DNA of 64,000 nt, from contig JAALGY010000011.1 of NCBI GenBank assembly GCA_032358165.1, positions 372,001-436,000 of the forward strand. The letters run 5' to 3'. The notes under the pieces were generated by a model. The model ran no database searches, was not told the origin of the DNA, and saw only the letters and a program-made list of their open reading frames with translations. Shown piece after piece: positions 1 through 11,911 of the stretch. Positions within the stretch are counted from its first letter, which is position 1. Each line of letters begins with the position of its first letter. A program made the position numbers and the translations under genes. The stretch comes from Diplosphaera chodatii (Eukaryota > Chlorophyta > Trebouxiophyceae > Prasiolales > Stichococcaceae).

Positions 1-612
1 TAGGAGGCGCCTCATATGGGTACTGCCCTGGGGCACAGTCAGATGCCACGGCAGTGCAGTGTTCCATCTTCTTACATTGCGGCTTGGAGGCTTGCATCTC
101 TTTGGGGGGCTGCCGCATGGTGCAGATCGAGGCTGATAATTGCTAGAAGGCGGTGAAGTTTGTGCGTTTGGTTTGAACTCTTTGCTAGAAGTATACGCAA
201 ATCTCGTCTTTCTGGGTGACTGAGGAGACGTGCATCAGTGTGTGCTGACATGAGGCCTCTGGATCTGCTCGAAGGTTGTCAGCTCGGATGCATATGGTGA
301 TCTTTTCAGCGGCTGAGCACTGTGATCTGGTGTAACACTACAACGACGACTGAGCGTTTCCAAAACACAACAGCAACCAATAAGAAATGCTGCAACTGCA
401 CAAAGGCATGCAGCCACAGTGTACAAGGGTGTGCACCTAGGGCATAAACACCATGTGGATGGTGCTATATCAACAGCCTGATGAACGGTTCAGCATGAGC
501 CACTTGCATGTCGTGTGGCATGCCCTGACAATTTGCTGCGCTGCCACTGTGTTCTGGTGCGATCACAAGTCTCACCAGAATCTCAGGGCCGTTAGTGGCA
601 ATGGCCCTGGAC
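1..612. other. 3' flank of the Gln-rich gene, no gene seen
   Basis: No coding exon with codon bias like the neighbouring genes was seen here. The stretch lies downstream of the minus-strand Gln-rich gene and probably contains its 3' UTR. Confidence 0.4.
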
Positions 613-1057
613 TTATAATCTGTAATGAGGCACGCCGTTGGACAGACTAGCAGCTCCATTTTGCAGCTGCTGGGCTGCAGCTGGCCGTGACGCCTGCGGC
701 TGTACTGCGGCAGCTGCTGGCCCGGACATTGCCTGCACCCCAGGCATCTGTGTGCTGCTCGGCCACGACACTCCTGCACCAGGTGCCGGGCTGCTGAACG
801 GCTGGTGCGCTTGCTTCGTGTTTTGCTGCCAGCGCTGCTGCATCTGCATCTGCAACTGCAGGTGCTGCCGCTGCTGAAAGGCTGCCTCCTGCTGCCTCAG
901 CAGCTGCTGCCGCTGCACCTCTGCCTCCTGCTGCCTGATCAGGTGCTGCCGCTGCATCATCTGCTGCTGCTGCAGCATCGCCTGCTGCTGCTGCAGCGCT
1001 GCCTGCTGCCTCTGCAGCTGCTGGTGCAGGTCATTTTGAGGCTGCCGTGACAAATGG

Positions 1058-1094
<37 letters not shown>

Positions 1095-2255
1095 GCCATG
1101 CCAGGTTGACCCTGTCAAGCGATGGCGGCAGAGCACTGCTGCCAATGCCGGGCAGCGGCGCCTGCTGCTGATGCTGTTGTAGCCTGGCTGCCAGCCCTGC
1201 ATGTGCATCAGCAGCCGCGGCAGGCGCTTTGGCGTTTGATGCACCCTGCACAGCATCTGGCACTGCAGATCAGCCCTGTGATTGAGGGGGGAGAAGAGAT
1301 CTGTGGGTAGATACAGGAGTCCTTTAGGTACCCCTACTAGATCGTACCATGCCGACAGTTCATCAGGCAAGTGGTCCTGTGCAAGGAGCTAAGTGCATGG
1401 GTCAGAAACACCGAATGAGTAACATACCAGGTGCTGCGCTGAAGGTGAGGCAGAGTAGGAGGGCAGCCGCTGCAGCATTGGCTGCTGCTGAGGCGCCACC
1501 GCTGCCAGATGGCGGGGCGTCGGCAGCAGCCCTGCAGCGGCGGCAGCTGCCGACGACTGCTGCACCCCAGCGGCTGCCGCCCGCTGCTGCGCTGCCGCCG
1601 CCGCCGCTGCGATCGCTGCGGCCGTCGGTGGTAATGCGCCAGACGGCCCCCGCTGCAGGGCTGCTGCGGAAGTCTGCACACGAGTCGCCACCGGCGGCGG
1701 GGCCGGCGGCAGCAGGCCCAGGCTGCGGGCCGCTGCAGCTGCGGAGAATGGCGTCTTCTGCGGGGTTGCAAGTTGTGGCGCAGGTGAAGTGGGTGCCGCT
1801 GCAGCTGCAGAGGGCTTTGGCAGTGATGAGGCTGCGAGCTCGGCGGGCGAGAACGTGAGCGCAACGGCCGCCAGGTTCTCGTATGCCTCGGCAGCGAGCA
1901 CAGCCTCACGTGGCAGCGGCTGCGCCCCTCGCTGCCGGCTCAAGTCTGTGGCAGGTGTGCATGCTTTGTTCGCATCATCAAACCGGCGCTCTTGTGAACG
2001 GCAGGGGTCAGCACACGCGATCGCCACACAGGGAGGCCATGTAGCGTCTGTTGACTCAGCATGGCTCGCATGTGAGCCTCCCAAATGCGCGGCGCATGCA
2101 TGCAACGAATGCATGTGGTGCTCAACAGAGTGATCTCGGCAGGCGCACTCACGGACGAGGGTGTGTATGATGGTGGCGTTGCGGGCGAGCAGCGCCTCTG
2201 TGGCCTCGTCCACCTGCTCGTCAGTCGGTGGGGATGCCTCCCCAGCGGCGTCCAT
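613..2255 (-). CDS. Gln/Ala-rich protein, possible SS18/GIF-like co-activator
   Basis: Three exons are proposed, 5' to 3': 2255-2153, 1945-1428 and 1245-613. The donors are GTGAGT and GTATGT, the acceptors end in CAG, and the phases agree (1, then 0). The start is the ATG of MDAAGEASPPTDEQ; an ATG at 2279 is an alternative. Exons 1-2 give a short helical segment containing ARNATIIHTLV and later YENLAAVA. Its spacing matches the SNH domain of SS18 and plant GIF proteins (ENxxLIxxIL, then NLxYLAxIA), but few residues are identical. The rest is Ala-rich, then strongly Gln-rich, with an 11-Gln run at about 1060-1092. SS18/GIF proteins are nuclear co-activators that combine an SNH domain with a Gln-rich tail, which fits this architecture. 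The family call is inference; the exon structure is firmer. The gene is divergent from the coiled-coil gene at 3398. Confidence 0.55.
1058..1093. repeat. CTG/CAG trinucleotide repeat coding for polyglutamine
   Basis: About twelve uninterrupted TGC/CTG units read as Gln codons on the minus strand, inside the last exon of the Gln-rich gene. The surrounding 300 bp are also rich in CTG, so replication slippage may make this tract length-variable. Confidence 0.9.
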
Positions 2256-3397
2256 GCCATGCAAATCTCCCACAGGCACTCACATCTTGATCAGGCGACA
2301 TGCTGTCATGTCCAAGTCACATCGTGCCAGGCTGCAGAGCTGTGTTCCACTGGCTGCTGGTGCTTACAGGTTCCCAACGTTGCAAAATTGTGAACTGTAA
2401 AGTTGATCGGCCTCGTTCAAATTATTGCAGCTGGCTTGATCGATTGGCAGCGACGCTTCGGGTATGCAGCAGGTTCTGCATGTTCCCTCGGATGAACGTA
2501 GCTTATGCAAGTGTTGTCTCCGCAGCAGACTGCAGGCGGTGCCTGCCATCGTGCCATGGAGCCGAGTGTGCAGAGGTGAGCTACCGTGATCAGGTTCCCG
2601 CACGGGACGCTATGCGCGACCAGGCAAAGAGGTTGTCGCAGCAGCGGCGCCGAGGCACAGGCGACCGCGTGAGCGCTGCTGACCTCCGCTGCAACCTGCA
2701 TTCAGGGTCGCCATTGTTGCGCACCGCTGTCGCCAGCTGAGCACTTGCATCTACTATAGATTGCAACCCCGTTGCCAGTGTCAGGCCTCGGATCGAGACA
2801 AAACCCATGTGCTGTCTGCTGAGCAGCGTACCAGGGTCAAAACTTATTTGCTGACCGCCCAGGTACGATGCCACGATCATCATAGCAGCTCTGGGCACCA
2901 TATAGGCACTACTCAAGCTTGGTCACGGTTCTGCACCTTGGTGCCGCCTTGCTTGATGCTGAGCGAGCTTGCAGCTTTGATCCGCATGCTGTGCATTGCA
3001 CAGCACCATATAGAGTGCAAGCATCAAGGCTTTGGGGACATGCTCGCTGTCCTGCTACCGGTTGCGATCTCACTTCGCACGCATGGTCCTGCTTCGCTCG
3101 AGCCTGCTTTGTGCCCAGTGACAGGCGACCGCTGAGTTATTACGCAGCTACACGCCTGGGTATTGGCATACTTTCACCTTCGGGATACATTTTCACAGGG
3201 CGCATCGGCACCCCAGCAGCCTATTCACAGCCAGCAGCAGCGCTGCCGAGAGGAGGCGTCACGGATACTGGCGGATCCTCGCTCTACAGGGGCGTCTGAG
3301 CCGCCTCCCGAGCTGGGAGCAGCACACTGCTGCTGCAGCACCACGCATGAAGCAGCGCTGTACGATGTTTGGCAGTCCCTGAGGCAGCCGGCTCTGC
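2256..3397. other. Divergent intergenic region
   Basis: This 1.1-kb stretch separates the start of the minus-strand Gln-rich gene from the proposed start of the plus-strand coiled-coil gene. It should hold both promoters. I saw no convincing coding exon and no clear promoter motif. Confidence 0.4.
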
Positions 3398-6300
3398 ATG
3401 GCAGAGGACGACGAGCCTGCGGCGGTAAGCCTCTGGCTACGCCGTTGACATTGTTGACCACATCAGGGACAGCAGGCCACCACGTGTTTCAACCCCGCGC
3501 CACAGGCACCGGCATGGTGGAGCCGGACCCAAACTCAGAGCTGACAGCTCTTCTTGCTGCTCGTAGGGCCATGGGCAGCCCGCGGCAGGGTCCACAGCCG
3601 AGGCTGCCTCAGCAAAGGGCGAAGAGCAGCAGGAGGGTACAGCACAGGCACCTGACGGCAGCATCATCCCCAGCAGCAGCTCGGCCATGCACAATGGCAC
3701 AGCAGGAGGTGATGGCGGCGGCGGCGACACCAGCAACACAAGCGGGGGCATGAATGGCACACAGGTCAGCAGCGGCAGCGGGAAGGACCACGAGCAGCAG
3801 GTCGGCGCTGAGCATGAGGCGCTGGCGGCCAAGCTCAACGCTCTCGGCGGGCTGGTCGCTGAATATGGCGTCGTCCTGCCTCAGGCATGCACCTTTGCGA
3901 GTGACCGGACAGCTGCCTGCTTGTGCCTCAGAGCACACCCACCAAGCACATGTCACGCTGAGCATGATGTGCGCTGTATTGGTAAGGTGCTCGAGGTTAC
4001 ATGTACCACTCTCGCACTCTTGCCAATATCATATGATGTTGCATTGCAGTCGGACGCTGACGCGCTGCGGGACGCCTTCAACTCGGTCGCCGGCGAGGCG
4101 GACCGGGCTGCCAGCCAGGTGCCCCGCCCTGCAGTGCAGCCTTGCTTGCCCGATGTCCATGTCCCATGACACGCTTTGCATCCCGCTTCACACGCCATGC
4201 TTCCGGGTTCGAAGCTCGCCACAGCAGCTGTCTCCACGTGCGTCCACAGGCCTCCGGCATGGCCGTGCTGCTGAACGATGCGGTGGACCAGGCGGAGCGG
4301 CTGGCGGGGGAGAACAAGGAGCTGCGCCGCAAGCAGGAGGACGCCGTGCTGGACAAGTGCGCTCGCAGCTGTCAGGCTTGCTATGCCTCGTCCCGTGCTG
4401 CCATGTCTGAAGCTGGCGCCGAGGCTGGCCTAGACCTCGAGCTTGTCTGCAAGCAGAGACTACAGTGCTGTGCGCTCGACGCCCGTTGTGAAGGCCACTG
4501 CAGAGCTGAGGCACCCATAAAACGCCTAGCTGCTGCACCAGACAGGCTGACAAAATAGCCCCGAGCAGTGCGCAGGAAGCTCAAACTGGTGCAGAAGGAG
4601 ACGGTCTCTACAAACACACCTAAACTTTTGCCTGCAGGCAGCTGAAGGCGGCGCAGAAGGAGACGGAGAAGCTGCAGGCGGCGGGGGACGCGTACAAGCG
4701 CGAGCTGCTGCAGCAGAAGCTGTCCGACACGGAGTGGGCGCTGGCCCGGGAGCAGGACCGCGCCAAGGATGCCGAGTCCGACAGCGCGGGTGCCTACTTC
4801 CTGCTTCCTTGAGCAGGCTTGTGGCACCATGAGTGGCGCGGGCGGCGTGCTGCAGAATAGCAGGAGCGGCAGGCGGGCAGCTGTAGTCTGGCACAGAATG
4901 GCACTGCTTAGCCTGACATGCTCACTATCAAGTGCAGTTGAACGAGTTCTGCTTTTCAGTCATCAGACGGCCGACATCAGTCCGCAGGAAAAGCACTGTT
5001 CCGCCTTGCTGGCTTTAACAGCTCAGCTGACGGTCCTTTTGTTCCCCTGCGCCACAGCGCTGACGATCCAGGTGAAGGAGCTCAAGATGCAGCTCAAGGC
5101 GGCGGGCGGTGCGCCCGAGTCCACGCTGCTGCAGATGGACGGGTCCGACGCGCCGATGTCGGCCAAGGAGCGGGAGGAGCTGGCGGTGGTGCTGACGGCG
5201 GGGGAGGGCGACCGGCGCACCGTCGACGCCCAGGTGGGGGGTGCTCGAGGGGTCTGGGGGGTCTTTTGTGGGGTCTGCAAGATGATCTGGTGGAGATGTT
5301 AGGGTTGGAAAAAGGTGGTGGTGAAGGGCAACCGGTGCCCCATCAAAGCCGTAGGTGGGTGTTCAGGGATGAGCACCCTTGACCGGGGCACAGATGCAAG
5401 CAAGTTCCTGCGCGTGCACCTCTGCACGGATGCGTGACTGCTTTTGGCGCTGCAAATCCTGCAGCTGCTGTCTTTCGCGCTGCGCCTCATGTGGGCTGTC
5501 TGCACGGTCTGCAGGTGCTGGTGCGGGTGGTGAAGGGGCTGCGGGACACGGCCGTCCTGGAGCAGCACCTCAAGCAGACGCTGCAGGTGTGGCCGGCCGT
5601 ACCCAAATTCCTTAACCCTAAACCCATTGCCCGACAGCTCAAGTACAGGGCGGTCGTGTTGCAACTCACAACAACGGTCAGTGGCTGCAATCGATGGTGC
5701 CAGCCATGCATCTGATGACCTCAGCTGGTCATCAGTGGCGCGGTGTGTCTCGACCGATTGCAGCATGGTATATATGAGACCATGTGCTCAATACCATCAA
5801 GCATATCAAGGTTGTATGTGTATGTCGTGTCCAATGCTGAAACTCAAAGAGGACCAGCCACAAGCACAGCCCGGTCCAGAGGCACGTCAGCATCTGAGCG
5901 CACGATCCGGTCTTCTCCCCATCTCACCCCGATGCGTCAGCTCCTTTTCGCAGGAGAAGGAGCGGCTGGCGCAGAATGTGGACGAGCTCAACGACATCGT
6001 GTTCAGCAAGACGTTCAAGGCGCCGTCCGCCTGGGCCGACCGCGAGCGCAAGTACAAGATGGAGGCGCGCGATTGGGGCCTCGAGGTGCAAAGTCCTTGA
6101 AGATGTAATGAAAATATAATATCACATAAACCCTACATTTGTGTAACAATGTTGCCACGACCGTGGCCTCATACCGCGCTCATTGCGCCTGATATACGCT
6201 ACCGAAACCTAGCACTATCTTCGTGCAGTCAGTTTCGTGTTGTTGTCTGTGACACTTTTGAGCCTGTGGCTACTCATGCACAGGCGAAGAAGCTGCAGGT

Positions 6301-9300
6301 CAGCATCGACAAGCTGCGCCTGGAGAACAAGCGGTACCGCGAGACCAACCGCACCGCCGAGTTTGAGGCTGCCGTGGCTGTGCTGCAGAAGCAGGTCTGT
6401 CGGAAATATGCTTTGGAAAACAAACATGCTCGTGTCTCTGCAGCTGAGCTCAGCGAAGCCAAGAGGCTCACCGTGTCCTCCTCACTTCATGGGGTGTGCT
6501 GTGCATCACAGTCTAATGGATCATGCCAGTGGCCCAGTTTGCCATGTGCGCATTGCCGCAGGTGTCGACTGCCAATGCCGCCAAGGTGGCGGCACAGCAG
6601 GAGGCGCACGAGCTGCGGCTGAAGATGCGCGAGACCGACGGCGAGTTCACTTCGGACGGCAAGCGGTGCGCGACAGGCTACTGTCCCTGGGTTTGGCCGC
6701 CCAGAAGTGCTTCCGATGGTCACTATGCTCTAGGGTGTTCTTGTTGCATATCTGCCAGACATCATGCAGGTAGCAGCTTTGCACGTAGGGTGCAACATGT
6801 GAGCGCAGGCCCTTGCCTTGTGCAGTGACAACACGCGCCACCGTCCGTGACGCGAGTAGCTGCACACCAGCACTCTCTGTGAAACGCAGGGCCCCGTACC
6901 GATCGCCCTTCCGCAGCACGGTGACAGAAATCACCAAGATCGAGGCGCGGCAGCCGTCAGGAGGCATCCCCGAGGACGCCGCTGCCTCGCCAGCCGGCAC
7001 GCCGCCCACCAGCGAGCCGCTGCCGCCCGTCTCGGAGGTTGGCGCGACCATAAAGGGCCTGGAGCGCGCCGGCATAGGTGGGGCTCCTACACGTCCGACT
7101 GGCCCCCAGCGGAAGTTGCACCCGCAGGCTGCTAGGCTTCCGCTGATGCTGTGTGCATCAGTTGCACTGCCCATGTGGTGCAAGGACTAGCATGGCGCCA
7201 GCAGCATGCTCCGAGCAGAAGGCAGCTGCCTGTCTGTGGGCTCGATTATGAGCGCACTGCAGGAGTTGCACGTCGCTCTGAGATGCTGCTGGCAGTCGTG
7301 ACTAGCATATGGGCTCATCTGTGTCTGTAGTGATAGACTGAGTCAGGCCAACATGCAGACATGGCACCAGTATGTTCCACACACCATGTATGCTCAAGGG
7401 TGCGGACATCGAATCACCGCAGGCACCAAGGCGCCCAAGACCTTCCAGCCGGGGCGCACGCGCATCAGCCGCGGGGGCCCGCCCCTCGCCTCGCCCCTCG
7501 TGTCCGGCAGCTCGGGCGGCTCCCAGGACTGGGGCGGCGACGCGCCGCCGGAGTGGGCGGCCAGTGACGCCAGGCGGCCAGCCGACGGCGCTCCCCCCGG
7601 CCGCCGCCGGTCCAGCGCGCCAGGTGACGTGTGGAACTGCAATGTTCAGTGGCACGTGCCGTGCTCGTAGCCAATTGCAGGCGCAGAGCCAGACAACCCG
7701 CCAACCCATGTATGCACGGTAAGCTTCGGGTGGCGGTGTCAATCCTTGACGGGTGGTGCTGAAACCGGGTTATGGGTGCAGGTGCGGACTTCACAGCAGC
7801 GCTGGGTGCTGCACAGCAGAGCTCGGCGGCCGGCGGCGAGGACTTCCGGCGCGCCAGCACGGGCGGGGCTCCAGACAGCGCGGCAGCCTCCGGCGCCGGT
7901 GCCTCGCCAGAACGCGCAGCGGAGGTGCCTGCACAGGTTGGTTGGCCACGAAACAAGGATCCTGTATGGGTTGCGTGCTCCAGTGTTATGCTGCTTCATG
8001 TATCTGCTGTGTTCTGTCGTGTTTTGTTCGTACAATGCTGTGTCAACGCTGCTGCCTGTGTTCAGCAGGCAGCAGAGCCCGCGGCAGGAGATGCAGCAGC
8101 GGCGGCAGCAGTCGCCCCGGGCTCCAATGCCGTCTGGCACGGCCTGGGTGGTGACGACGGCGCAGCAGCAGCCGGCCCCAGTGCAGCCGTTGGTGGTAGC
8201 AGAAAAGCAGCCTCAGGCGCTGGGGCACCAGCGGCGGCAGCAGCAGCAGCAGCAGCAACAGGAACTTCCAGCCCTTTCACCCGCACGGCAGGGGCAGACG
8301 CGGCAGCCGCCGGCACTGCTCCAGGGGGCGCCGCCCCCAGTCGCGGCACATCTGCGGATGCGGAGCATGCTGCCATCTCGGCGGCGGAGCGGGAAACCAT
8401 GTACCGCATGTACAGCCACCATGTCGAGGTGTGGCCCACCCCCTGCCGAAGACCGCTATGAGTATCGATCTGGCACTTCCTGGCGAGATGCTCCCACCAG
8501 CTGTCAAGCCCAACCCAGACAGTCAGGGTTTAGGGTTTAGGGTCAGACCCCAGGCCTTCCAGGCATGACTGCAGGTTGCCAAACCTGCACCAGGGAGTGC
8601 ATCACGCTGGTGTGCCCGCCCAACATAAGCGTGAGCGCTGAAATAATTTTCTCTTTGGCTGCACCACAGGCGGAGGATGTGGGCGCGCTCAAGTACCGGG
8701 CCGCCGAGCTGTCCAGCCGCCTGGAGATGATGCAGGCGCAGCTGTCCAAGGTGGGTGCCTTGCCACACCGGCGCAGCCACATACCGAAGCCTCGCGGTCC
8801 ATGCACACCTTCGTCCCTTCACTGGGTGCTCTCTGATGAAGCACGTTGCACATGTCGATGAGCTATCTCAGCAGCAGCGCATGGTGTCTGAGCACTGATG
8901 GGTGTTGGTGGCAGGCGGCGCTCACGGCGGAGCGCGCCGACGAGGACAAGGCCAAGCTCGAGGCGGAGCTGGCCGCCGCGCTCACGACAGCCTCGACGCC
9001 GCCGGAACAGACGGTGGGTAGTGGCTCTGCCACACAAGCGTTGCCACTTGCACCGCATCAGATGCTCCAGGTTTACGGCCGCAGAAATGCTCTTGCAATG
9101 AGGCGTCGATGACTAGGTCTTCACCAGACAGGGTTATGTGGCACGACAGTCATCTGTCACAGCGTAGCAGTAGGGTGCACTCATCTTTGACTGTTTCGAC
9201 TCTGACTTCGTTGCGTTTCCCCTCCTGCAGCAGCTGGACGCGATGCAGGGGCGGCTGCAGGAGCTGGGCCGGCGGCAGGGGGCGCGGGAGGAGGAGGCCG

Positions 9301-11188
9301 CCCGGCGGCTGCGGGACGCCGAGGAGCGGCTCAAGGCCTCCAGCGCCGCGCTGCAGGCCGCCCACGTGGACCACCAGGTGAAGGCTGGGTACTGATGCAG
9401 GTTACGAGGGCCGTCCGTGCATGGCCACTGGCTGCGGGCTGCAGCTGGACCGCAGGCCGTCAGGTCTGATGCAGTGTTGCATGCCGATGACTACCAAATC
9501 GGCTGCCACCAAACCAGCAGCCATGACCTCCTGTGATTCTGTGTTACAAGTGAATGACTGCGAACATGCCCTCTGTTTCATGTCAGGCATCTGAGAGGCG
9601 CATGCGGCGGCTAGAGAAGCAGCTGGCCACGCTGTCGGCGGCGCTGGGACCGGCGGCGGCTGCCGCTCTAGAGTCGGCAGAGACCAGCTCTGGCGCATCA
9701 GGTGCTGGCTTCCGCAGGAGATCGCACACGGTCAGAGTGCTCCACATGTCATGCTCACAGAGTCACCTTGGGCGTCCTGATGGGTACCTTGTCCACTCGG
9801 GGGGGCATCATTGTTGACAGTGGCCTGCGTGCTGCAGGGTCGTCAGGCGGCACGCCCAGGCGTGAAGGCAGCGCTCCGGAGGAGGCACCGCGCCTTGGCA
9901 GCGGCGGCGCAGCCGCTGTAGCCGGCACAGAGGCAGCAGGTGTGCACTTTGCTCCTCGGACACAGACCACCTTGCAGGCCAGCGCACGTGAGCCAGGCTC
10001 CACCCACCCATGGCGCCTATTGGCACTGTCAACCTGCTGACATGCATGCCGCCTCCACATCCACAGTTTTAGCAGCACCATGCAGCGCGCTCATGATGCC
10101 GTAAACTGGAGCTGCATGCGCAGCGCAGTGCGCCACATGCGTATGGCCTGCACGCTTGTTGAGCCAGAGTGCACACGGACACGCAGACGGGTCCGGGCGG
10201 CGCGGGTGGGGGTGGGGCGACGTGGGGGGCCTGTCCGAGGAGACGCTGGAGGCGGTGCGGCTGCGGGACGAGAACGAGCTGCTGATGGACAACCTCGTGC
10301 GCTCCAAGCTGGAGATGGCGGAGACGCAGAGTGAGCGGCGCTTTGGCATTCGCCAAACTGTTGCTTCATCGGATACCCCAACCAGAGCTGCAGCCCGGAG
10401 CGGAAGCTGCAGTGTTGGCCTCAGCCGCTGTCACCATGTTGGTGGCATCTGCTGTGCAGGCTTGAGGGACAGCACACTTCGCAGCTCGGGACTAACAGCT
10501 GTCCTATGACAGTCATGTCCTGTGGCAGGCATCACGTTCTCCTGGTGGGGCATCGAAGCGCGCCATCTTGCACTCACTTGCAGGCGACTATGTGAAAACG
10601 AAGCGCGCGCTGATCCGCGCCGTCGAGAAGCAGGCGGAGATGTCAGAAAAGATGGACCTGCTGAAGGCGGAGCTGGAGGCCCTGGACCGAAGCGGCGGCG
10701 GCGACGGCTCAGTGGCTGGCACCACCGCATCGCACAGCGTCGGCGGCTTCAGCGCCGGCGGCTTTGGTGCAGGTCAGATCCCATCTGTTGTGATTGTTTT
10801 TGAGAGTGCTTCTCACCGCCTCACTGCTCACCGGTGGGCCAAAGTCCCAGCTGCTTGGGTTAGGCCTGTGAAGGCAGAGCTGCGGGGCTGGCCAGAGTGC
10901 ACTTCTGACCGATAACTTTGCTGTCAGCTGTTATCGTAGATCTTCAGACTTTGTGTTCCTTGTCTGCATGTCCGCAGAACCCCAAGGGCATGATCGTTTG
11001 CAGGCGTGGGCACCTTCACCAGCACGCTGCGGGACCGGCTGTCGGACGCGCTGGGCGGCAGCCCCGCGAGGGCGATAGAGGCCGCCAAACCACCGGACGC
11101 CGCCAAGTCGCCGGTCGATGTAGCCAGGCCAGCAGGTGCAGCGAGGCATCCAGAATCCGAGACGGTTCGGGGTAGCAGTGGACCTTGA
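3398..11188 (+). CDS. Large coiled-coil protein, 22 exons, function unknown
   Basis: Exons: 3398-3424, 3567-3884, 4050-4118, 4250-4356, 4638-4789, 5058-5233, 5515-5586, 5954-6085, 6284-6394, 6562-6665, 6890-7077, 7423-7623, 7782-7936, 8066-8428, 8670-8750, 8915-9013, 9231-9377, 9587-9701, 9838-9939, 10187-10330, 10584-10772 and 11004-11188. All junction phases agree and the sum is 3237 nt, or 1078 aa. Exon 2 appears to use a GC donor (CAG/GCATGC). The start gives MAEDDEPAA. Residues about 65-420 are long charged heptad-rich helix (RLAGENKELRRKQED, KLQAAGDAYKRELLQQKL) with a distinctive block FKAPSAWADRERKYKMEARD coded at 5954-6085. A low-complexity Ala/Gly/Pro/Ser linker covers exons 11-14, coiled coil resumes in exons 15-18 and 20-21, and the tail is disordered. 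No catalytic or membrane motif was seen. The protein looks structural (scaffold, centrosomal/basal-body or vesicle-tether type), but I do not recognise the family. Confidence 0.8.
8523..8543. repeat. Short telomere-like TTTAGGG repeat in an intron
   Basis: About two and a half TTTAGGG/GGGTTTA units lie in intron 14 of the coiled-coil gene. This is the plant and green-algal telomere heptamer. Shorter matches occur near 5610 and 57575, also in introns. Confidence 0.6.
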
Positions 11189-11911
11189 GGAGTCTGGCAG
11201 GTGCCTGGGCTAGTAGGCAGTAGACAGTGACAGCTTAGCAATTGCTCAGTACGAGCTCGTAAGCCCTTGAGGCCGTCATCAGCGGCATCTTGCAGAGCAC
11301 CCGTTTGCTCAAATAACACGTGTTCGCAAGGTTGTGATTGTTGATTTCTGGCCAGCACTCGCATGCAGTGAAGCTGCTGGCTGCCATGATTCGTCGCATT
11401 AGGCGTCAAGAACTGAAGGCAGAAGCTCCACAGGCGTTGCTTACATCTGGCACCAGATCCATGGCTGCATGGCGGCCAAAAGCATAAAGCAAGTCGTGAA
11501 GCTGTTGTACAATCTCGATAGAGCACTCTCTGCCTGAATACGTGCCAGTTCACCAACATGAGCAGCACCTTCAGTGTTGCAATACGCCAGTAGCATGTAC
11601 AGGTCATCTTACCATGTATAAGGCAGTGGGCAAGTCGACATGCGTGACATCACAGCATTGTAACGTCTTCAGAGCCACAGCAATATCGCACCAACATGCA
11701 CCTCGCAGTTGCGATGAGCTCTTGCTCTGCCCACATGTGTAAGACTATGCAAAGTGGCTGGCATCCTATGACTAGTACCAGATAGGTGGCAGTACAATGC
11801 CTGAAGAGTGACGCACCAAGTGACTCGGAAGGAAAACTCACTTTGGTCTGTCCCATGCCCTAGACAAAGGTGCCACCTCGTCAGACCTTTCCCAGGAAGA
11901 ACACGGATGTA
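11189..11911. other. Convergent intergenic region, nothing recognised
   Basis: This lies between the 3' end of the plus-strand coiled-coil gene and the 3' end of the leftmost minus-strand F-box unit. It should hold both 3' UTRs. No coding or repeat structure was recognised. Confidence 0.4.

Noticed and set aside
613..1370. Plus-strand Leu/Cys-rich frames opposite the Gln-rich gene
   Set aside because: They are shadows of CAG/CTG repeats; the minus-strand frame is longer and spliced consistently.
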